Shown here: piece by piece, positions 59,417 through 64,000 of the stretch | Layout of the letters: each line of letters opens with the position of its first letter | Numbering within the stretch: the first letter of the stretch is position 1 | Assembly: GCF_004340685.1 (NCBI RefSeq) | Contig: NZ_SLUN01000002.1 | Span: forward strand, 248,001 to 312,000 | From: Hydrogenispora ethanolica | Lineage (GTDB): Bacteria; Bacillota; UBA4882; UBA8346 | Length of the DNA stretch: 64,000 bases | Reading direction: 5' to 3' | Made by a program: the position numbers and the translations under genes | Notes under the pieces: model-generated | Databases searched by the model: none | Told to the model about the DNA's origin: nothing | The model's input: only the letters and a program-made list of their open reading frames with translations

Positions 59417-61024
59417 ATGGATTGGTCAAGTTTTTCAAAAACCGATCTGGAATTGTTGACAACTCCGGAAATCCTCAACCGGGGTTTGACTTACCTGGGG
59501 GCCGGGCACGTGCTGCAGACCTTCCGCTTCGGAACGGTGCTGGCGGGTAAGATTGCCGGGACCGCCGCGTTCTATAAAGCCAGGCTCTGGCTGTCGGAGG
59601 GCGGGCCGCGCGGTGAATGCAGCTGTCCCTACGGCGGATTTTGCAAGCATTTGGCGGCCCTGGCCCTGGCTTGGCTGGAGGCGCCGGAACGTTTCGTCGA
59701 TCTGCGGCCGCGTTTGGACGACCTGCTGGAACATAGGGAACGGGCGGCGCTGTTTCTGACGCGGCTGGCTACCCTCGATCCGGCCGGTTTCGCCGAATTC
59801 TGGCCCGACCGGGACGCTTCTCCGGCCTTCGCGGAAAGCCGCGCCTTGATGAACTTGGTCCGGACGGCCTTCAGTTATCCACAGTTTACGATGGATGGAG
59901 CGCGGCAGTTATGGGCCAAGTTGGAGCATCTCAGCGGATTGATCGGCGAGCGGCTCCGGGCCGGGGATTCCGAGGCGCTCGGGCCATTGCTTGAGTTGTT
60001 GGACGGAATGATCGCGACCCTCAAAACCGGCAAGTATCCTGTCTTAGAAGCCGGTTTCCGGGAGCTGTTGCAGTTGGTGGCCGAACTGGCACCCACCCTA
60101 TCGGCTATTGCCGGCCTGGCGCTAGTCCGCCGCTTATTTGGTTATTCCTGTGATCCGGAACTCTGGGAGTACCAGGATGCACTACGGGCGGCGATTCGGG
60201 CCTATCTAGGCCAAAATGGTCAAGCCGCGGCCTTTTTACCCGAATTGGCCGGTGCAGCCGTGGCCGGCGATTTTTTGCGATTGGTTGCAGTTTACGAGCT
60301 GTTGGCTACCTGCCCCGATGAACCGGGCTATCGTGAACTGCATCATCGAGTGGCCGGGGAGCTTCAGGGGATGGAATCCGGCCGGCTTTGGCTGATTGAC
60401 CGGTTGCTGGAGGGCGATCCCGATCAGGCATTCCGGATCGCGAGGGCCGGCTTGCGGGAAGCCGGGGACGGACCGAGCCGGATGGCTTTCCGGGAACGGC
60501 TCATCCGGATTCATCTCGCAAGGGGCGAGCCAAAACAGGCGGCCGTTTTAAGCTTTGCCCAGTTTGGCGAGGCGCCGGATTACCATGAGTACCTCCGGCT
60601 GAAAATGATCCTGGAACCTCTGCCCGGAGCATGGGCCGATGCTTGGCGACGCCTCGCCAAATTCTTAGCGGAGCGGGGGATGACGGAGCTTTTGATGCAA
60701 TGCGCCGCTCATGAAGGAGATGCCGCTTTGCTGACCGAGCACTGGACGGGACTGTCGAATGACCCGGACCTGGCGCTGAAGCTGGCAGAAGAATTTAGCG
60801 CGGCATTCCGGGCCGAGTTGAGTATATTCTATCCGCCCCTGTTCCGGGTGTTGGCGGATCGCGGCGAGCCGCTGGCTTGGAAAGCCGCCATCCGAATCCT
60901 GGGCCTGTATAAGAAACATTGCCTCGCAAGCGGTCAGGAGGATCAATGGCGGACGTTCCGGGATAGCATTGTCGCCGAATACCCCAACGACCGCCGCTTC
61001 AGCAAGGGCGGGGTTTTTTCCTAG
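59417..61024 (+). CDS. SWIM zinc-finger protein
   Basis: A 535-residue protein with an N-terminal SWIM zinc finger (residues about 50-85; ECSCPYGGFCKHLAALALAWLE, pattern Cys-X-Cys-Xn-Cys-X-His) and a long helical, repeat-like C-terminal region rich in Leu, Ala and Glu, perhaps TPR-like. SWIM domains bind DNA or proteins, and in bacteria often accompany SNF2 helicases; no helicase is next to it here. Starts at ATG 59417, with AAAGGATCG upstream. The role is unknown. Confidence 0.8.
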   Translation: MDWSSFSKTDLELLTTPEILNRGLTYLGAGHVLQTFRFGTVLAGKIAGTAAFYKARLWLSEGGPRGECSCPYGGFCKHLAALALAWLEAPERFVDLRPRLDDLLEHRERAALFLTRLATLDPAGFAEFWPDRDASPAFAESRALMNLVRTAFSYPQFTMDGARQLWAKLEHLSGLIGERLRAGDSEALGPLLELLDGMIATLKTGKYPVLEAGFRELLQLVAELAPTLSAIAGLALVRRLFGYSCDPELWEYQDALRAAIRAYLGQNGQAAAFLPELAGAAVAGDFLRLVAVYELLATCPDEPGYRELHHRVAGELQGMESGRLWLIDRLLEGDPDQAFRIARAGLREAGDGPSRMAFRERLIRIHLARGEPKQAAVLSFAQFGEAPDYHEYLRLKMILEPLPGAWADAWRRLAKFLAERGMTELLMQCAAHEGDAALLTEHWTGLSNDPDLALKLAEEFSAAFRAELSIFYPPLFRVLADRGEPLAWKAAIRILGLYKKHCLASGQEDQWRTFRDSIVAEYPNDRRFSKGGVFS

Positions 61025-61302
61025 GAGGACGACAACCGGGCGAACCGGTCGCGTCATCCTGAAGGGAACAACTGACGAGGATGAGTCCGATGAGCAATGC
61101 CAGCCAGGCAAGGGCGATGATATCATTCGTAAAACAGATCATGCGCGTATTTTTCTCCAGATTAACGCATATTTCAAAGCGGTTCGGTATAATTTATGGC
61201 TGTGACCCGCCGGCCGGACTGGTCCGATCGTATAAAATGGGGCCGCGTCATGCCAGCATTTTTGGTATAACGACACAGGGATGATTTCACGGCGTCGGGG
61301 GA

Positions 61303-61331
61303 TTGACTTGGCTGGTAAGAAAAGCTATAAT
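61303..61331 (+). promoter_or_regulatory. Sigma-A promoter of the T-box operon
   Basis: TTGACT (61303-61308), 17 bp, and a perfect TATAAT (61326-61331). The preceding stretch 61025-61302 contains no gene I can support. Confidence 0.8.
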
Positions 61332-61337
61332 ATTATA

Positions 61338-61577
61338 TTAATAATATCTTTTTTGCGGATGAACAGGAATTGTTCGTGTATCGGCTTGCAGAGAGGAAAG
61401 AATGGGTGCAACTTTCCAGTGCGACACGAATGGACCACCTGGGACGCTCCGGCGAAGGCGTTTGCGCATAAGTCGGCGTAGACCTCGATACGGTCTTCCC
61501 AAAGCGGGCCTTTTCGGCCAATCAGGGTGGAACCGCGGTTAATCCCGTCCCTATAGGGGGCGGGTATTTTTATTTTT
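61338..61577 (+). promoter_or_regulatory. T-box leader, threonine specific
   Basis: The conserved T-box AGGGTGGAACCGCGG is at 61524-61538, followed by a terminator (CCCGTCCC...GGGGGCGGG, then TATTTTTATTTTTT). In stem I, TTCGTGT pairs with ACACGAA and CAGG with CCTG; the internal loop TGGACCA contains the specifier ACC (61434-61436), a threonine codon followed by the usual purine. Uncharged tRNA-Thr would stabilise the antiterminator and switch on the genes downstream, the second of which is thrS. The specifier assignment comes from reading the pairing by eye. Confidence 0.9.
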
Positions 61578-61590
61578 TGGGGTGAATGGG

Positions 61591-62019
61591 TTGATTCGGG
61601 ATTATTGTGCTGGAGGTTTGGTTTTCGTTGGCGATCGCTTGTTGATCTTGCGGCGGAAAAACGGTGTCTGGCTCTTCCCCAAAGGGCATATCGATCCCGG
61701 GGAGACGGCCGCCCAGGCGGCAGTGCGGGAAGTGAAAGAAGAGTCGGGCCTCACGGCCCGGATCTTGGAAAAGCTGGCGGAGACGGCTTACAATTTTACC
61801 GAGGACGGCCGGGAACATTATAAAACCGTGGAATGGTTTGTAATGGAGGCGTTGACGGAGGAGATCGTTCCCGAAGCGGATCTGTTTACCGCGGGCCAAA
61901 CCATTACCCAAACCGAGTTGGACCGGCTGACTTTCGCGAACGACCGGGAGTTGGCCGTGAAAGCTTTTCAAGCGATAGTAAGAATTCAATTGAAAGAGAA
62001 AGGAGCAGATAAGACGTGA
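61591..62019 (+). CDS. Nudix hydrolase
   Basis: A 142-residue hydrolase with a complete Nudix box, GHIDPGETAAQAAVREVKEE (GX5EX7REUXEEXGU), close to the diadenosine tetraphosphate (Ap4A) hydrolase branch (FPKGHIDPGE). Start: TTG 61591 with GGGGTG before it, or GTG 61582. It is the first gene behind the T-box and overlaps thrS by 4 bp. Aminoacyl-tRNA synthetases make Ap4A as a side product, so linking an Ap4A-type hydrolase to thrS under threonine control makes sense, though the substrate is inferred. Confidence 0.87.
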   Translation: MIRDYCAGGLVFVGDRLLILRRKNGVWLFPKGHIDPGETAAQAAVREVKEESGLTARILEKLAETAYNFTEDGREHYKTVEWFVMEALTEEIVPEADLFTAGQTITQTELDRLTFANDRELAVKAFQAIVRIQLKEKGADKT

Positions 62020-63923
62020 AAGTGATCTTTCCCGACCAAAGCAGTCGCGAATATCCGGACGGCACGACGCCACGGGCGATTGCCGAGTCGATCAGCGGCC
62101 GCCTGGCCAAAGAGGTGATTGCCGCCCAGGTGGATGATACATTGGTCGATTTGAGTCAACCGCTGGATGGCGAGGTCCATCTCAAACTGATCAAGCCGGA
62201 GGATCCGGAAGGTTTGGAGGTATTGCGCCATTCGGCCTCGCATATCATGGCCCAGGCCGTGCGGCGGATTTTCCCCGATGCTAAATTGGCCATCGGCCCG
62301 GCCATTGAAAACGGATTTTACTATGACTTTGACTTGCCGGAGCCTCTAAAACTGGAGGACCTAGCGCGGATCGAAGCCGAGATGGCCAAGATCGTGGCCG
62401 CCGACCTGCCGTTCGAACGGTATGAGTTGAGCAAGGGGGAGGCCCTGGAGCGTTTCCGGGCCGCCGGCGAGAAGTACAAGGCGGAATTGGTGGAAGGTTT
62501 GGAAGACGGTACGATCAGCTTCTACCGCCAGGGGGATTTCGATGATCTTTGCCGCGGACCGCACTTGCCCAGTACCGGCCGGTTGAAAGCTTACAAATTG
62601 ATGTCGATCGCCGGAGCGTACTGGCGAGGCGACTCATCCCGCGAGATGCTGCAGCGGATCTACGGCGTGGCCTTCGCCACCAAGGCTGGCCTGGAGGAGT
62701 ATTTAAAATTCCTGGAGGAAGCGGCCCGGCGCGACCACCGCAAACTCGGCAAGGAATTGGACCTCTTCTCCATCGATGACCAGATCGGTGGCGGATTGGT
62801 GCTGTGGCATCCGAAGGGCGCCCGGGTCCGTCAGGAGATCGAGCAATTCTGGAAGGAAGAGCATTATAAGAACGGCTATGAGCTGGTCTACACTCCCCAT
62901 GTCGGGCGGAGCACCCTCTGGGAGACCAGTGGCCATCTGGGATTTTATAGTGAGAACATGTATGCGCCGATGGATATTGAAGGCCAGCAGTATTACGCCA
63001 AGCCGATGAATTGCCCCTTCCATATCGCTATCTATAAGAGCCGGGGCCGTTCCTACCGGGAGCTCCCCTTCCGCTGGGCCGAGCTGGGAACGGTTTACCG
63101 TTATGAAAAAAGCGGCGTATTGCACGGTCTGATGCGGGTGCGTGGTTTCACTCAAGACGATGCGCACATTTTTTGCCGGCCGGATCAGATGCCGGAGGAG
63201 ATCGAGCGGACCCTCAATTTCTGTCTGAAGCTCATTCGCTCTTTTGGTTTTAATGACTTCAAGCTATACCTGGCCACCAAACCGGCGGACTCGGTGGGGG
63301 AACCGGAACGTTGGGAAGCGGCTACGGCGGCGCTACAGGCGGCCATCGACAAGGTCGGCTTGCCGAGCGAGATCGACGAGGGCGGCGGCGCGTTCTATGG
63401 ACCCAAAATTGACCTGAAAATCAAAGATGCTCTGGGACGCGAATGGCAGTGCTCGACGATTCAATTTGATTTCAATATGTCCGAACGGTTCGGTCTGACC
63501 TATAAAGGAAGCGACGGCGCCGATCACCGGCCCTATATGATTCACCGGGCGCTATTGGGTTCGATTGAACGCTTCTTCGGAGTCCTTTTGGAGCATTACG
63601 AAGGCGCTTTTCCGACCTGGCTGGCTCCGGTCCAGGCGATGGTGCTGCCGGTTACCCCTGATTATCTGGAGTATGCTCGGACGGTGATGGAAGATCTACG
63701 TAAAGTCGGGATCAGAGCCGAGCTGGATTCCAGAAATGAAAAGATCGGCTATCGTATCCGCGAAGTCCGGTTGCAGAAGATCCCTTACTGGTTGGTGGTT
63801 GGGGAACGTGAGGCCAGGGAAGGCGTGGTGGCGGTCAGTTCCCGGAAAGAGGGGGATCTGGGCAGTCAGAAGGTGGATTGGCTGAAGGAGCGCTTGCAGA
63901 AAGAGATTGCCGCGCATTCGTAA
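62016..63923 (+). CDS. thrS: Threonine-tRNA ligase
   Basis: Full-length ThrRS of 635 residues. Domains: TGS (residues 1-60), the editing domain (about 65-240; LRHSASHIMAQAV with its zinc-site His pair), the class II catalytic core (about 245-535; motif 2 YRYEKSGVLHGLMRVRGFTQDDAHIF, with the zinc Cys in KPMNCPFHI) and the anticodon-binding domain (540-635; VMVLPVTPDYLEYA). Motif 3 is HRALLGSIERFFGVLLEHY. Starts at GTG 62016 with AAAGGAGC upstream. Controlled by the threonine T-box. Confidence 0.97.
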   Translation: MKVIFPDQSSREYPDGTTPRAIAESISGRLAKEVIAAQVDDTLVDLSQPLDGEVHLKLIKPEDPEGLEVLRHSASHIMAQAVRRIFPDAKLAIGPAIENGFYYDFDLPEPLKLEDLARIEAEMAKIVAADLPFERYELSKGEALERFRAAGEKYKAELVEGLEDGTISFYRQGDFDDLCRGPHLPSTGRLKAYKLMSIAGAYWRGDSSREMLQRIYGVAFATKAGLEEYLKFLEEAARRDHRKLGKELDLFSIDDQIGGGLVLWHPKGARVRQEIEQFWKEEHYKNGYELVYTPHVGRSTLWETSGHLGFYSENMYAPMDIEGQQYYAKPMNCPFHIAIYKSRGRSYRELPFRWAELGTVYRYEKSGVLHGLMRVRGFTQDDAHIFCRPDQMPEEIERTLNFCLKLIRSFGFNDFKLYLATKPADSVGEPERWEAATAALQAAIDKVGLPSEIDEGGGAFYGPKIDLKIKDALGREWQCSTIQFDFNMSERFGLTYKGSDGADHRPYMIHRALLGSIERFFGVLLEHYEGAFPTWLAPVQAMVLPVTPDYLEYARTVMEDLRKVGIRAELDSRNEKIGYRIREVRLQKIPYWLVVGEREAREGVVAVSSRKEGDLGSQKVDWLKERLQKEIAAHS

Positions 63924-63975
63924 AACCGAGCAATGTAATTTTGACGTCAATTTTATTTCCAATAGCACGCATTCG

Positions 63976-64000
63976 TTGACACGGATAACTGATTTTGATA
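63976..64000 (+). promoter_or_regulatory. Possible promoter cut by the window end
   Basis: TTGACA (63976-63981) is followed by 17 bp and then TA, the first two bases of a possible -10 box at the window edge. Confidence 0.3.

Noticed and set aside
61081-61284. 67-codon open frame between the SWIM gene and the T-box
   Set aside because: No ribosome site and no recognisable content; probably chance.

Overview
The window looks like a carbohydrate-scavenging chromosome segment from a Bacillota (Firmicutes) bacterium. Evidence: AGGAGG-type ribosome sites, TTG and GTG starts, sigma-A promoters with 17-bp spacers, a T-box leader in front of thrS, MurR/RpiR and LacI regulators, and several type-I sugar importers of the Bacillus kind. 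GC content is near 50-55 percent in genes and lower between them. I cannot place it below phylum. No rRNA, tRNA, CRISPR array or transposase gene was seen.

Layout. (1) 1-6811: a LacI-type regulator (cut by the window edge), an SsuABC/TauABC-like importer, an alpha/beta-hydrolase, a class II ketose-bisphosphate aldolase and a PfkB kinase: an uncharacterised catabolic cluster. (2) 7437-13516: a second aldolase, an RpiR regulator, a sugar importer and another PfkB kinase. (3) 14765-20904: a histidine kinase with a frameshift, its response regulator, and a sugar importer whose last permease gene is broken by a perfect 386-bp tandem duplication. (4) 21078-29059: an SDR and two zinc alcohol dehydrogenases, an AllA-like protein, a fructokinase-like kinase and another importer; probably polyol or sugar-acid use. 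(5) 29200-33847: an accessory region with dispersed repeats, two XRE regulators, a RelE/Phd toxin-antitoxin pair and small orphan genes. (6) 33984-47662: rhamnogalacturonan use (LplBC/YtcP-type permeases, a binding protein, a membrane AraC sensor-regulator, and GH106-like, GH105 and PL26/YetA enzymes). (7) 47745-57067: an operon like the uncharacterised E. coli yhf operon (yhfZ, yhfY, yhfU, yhfT, php, yhfS, yhfX, yhfW homologues) with two additions: an amidase-signature enzyme and an HPr. (8) 57283-63923: a thioredoxin-like protein, a decayed rubredoxin/flavin reductase gene, tsaD, a SWIM zinc-finger protein, and a T-box-controlled nudix-thrS operon.

None of the four importers in regions 2, 3, 4 and 6 has its own ATPase, so they probably share a general MsmX-type ATPase encoded elsewhere. 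The most interesting items are the expanded yhf operon with its duplicated operator, three loci of 21-bp phased repeats carrying perfect DnaA-box 9-mers, the 386-bp duplication, and a set of modular dispersed repeats, one of which supplies the end of a toxin gene.
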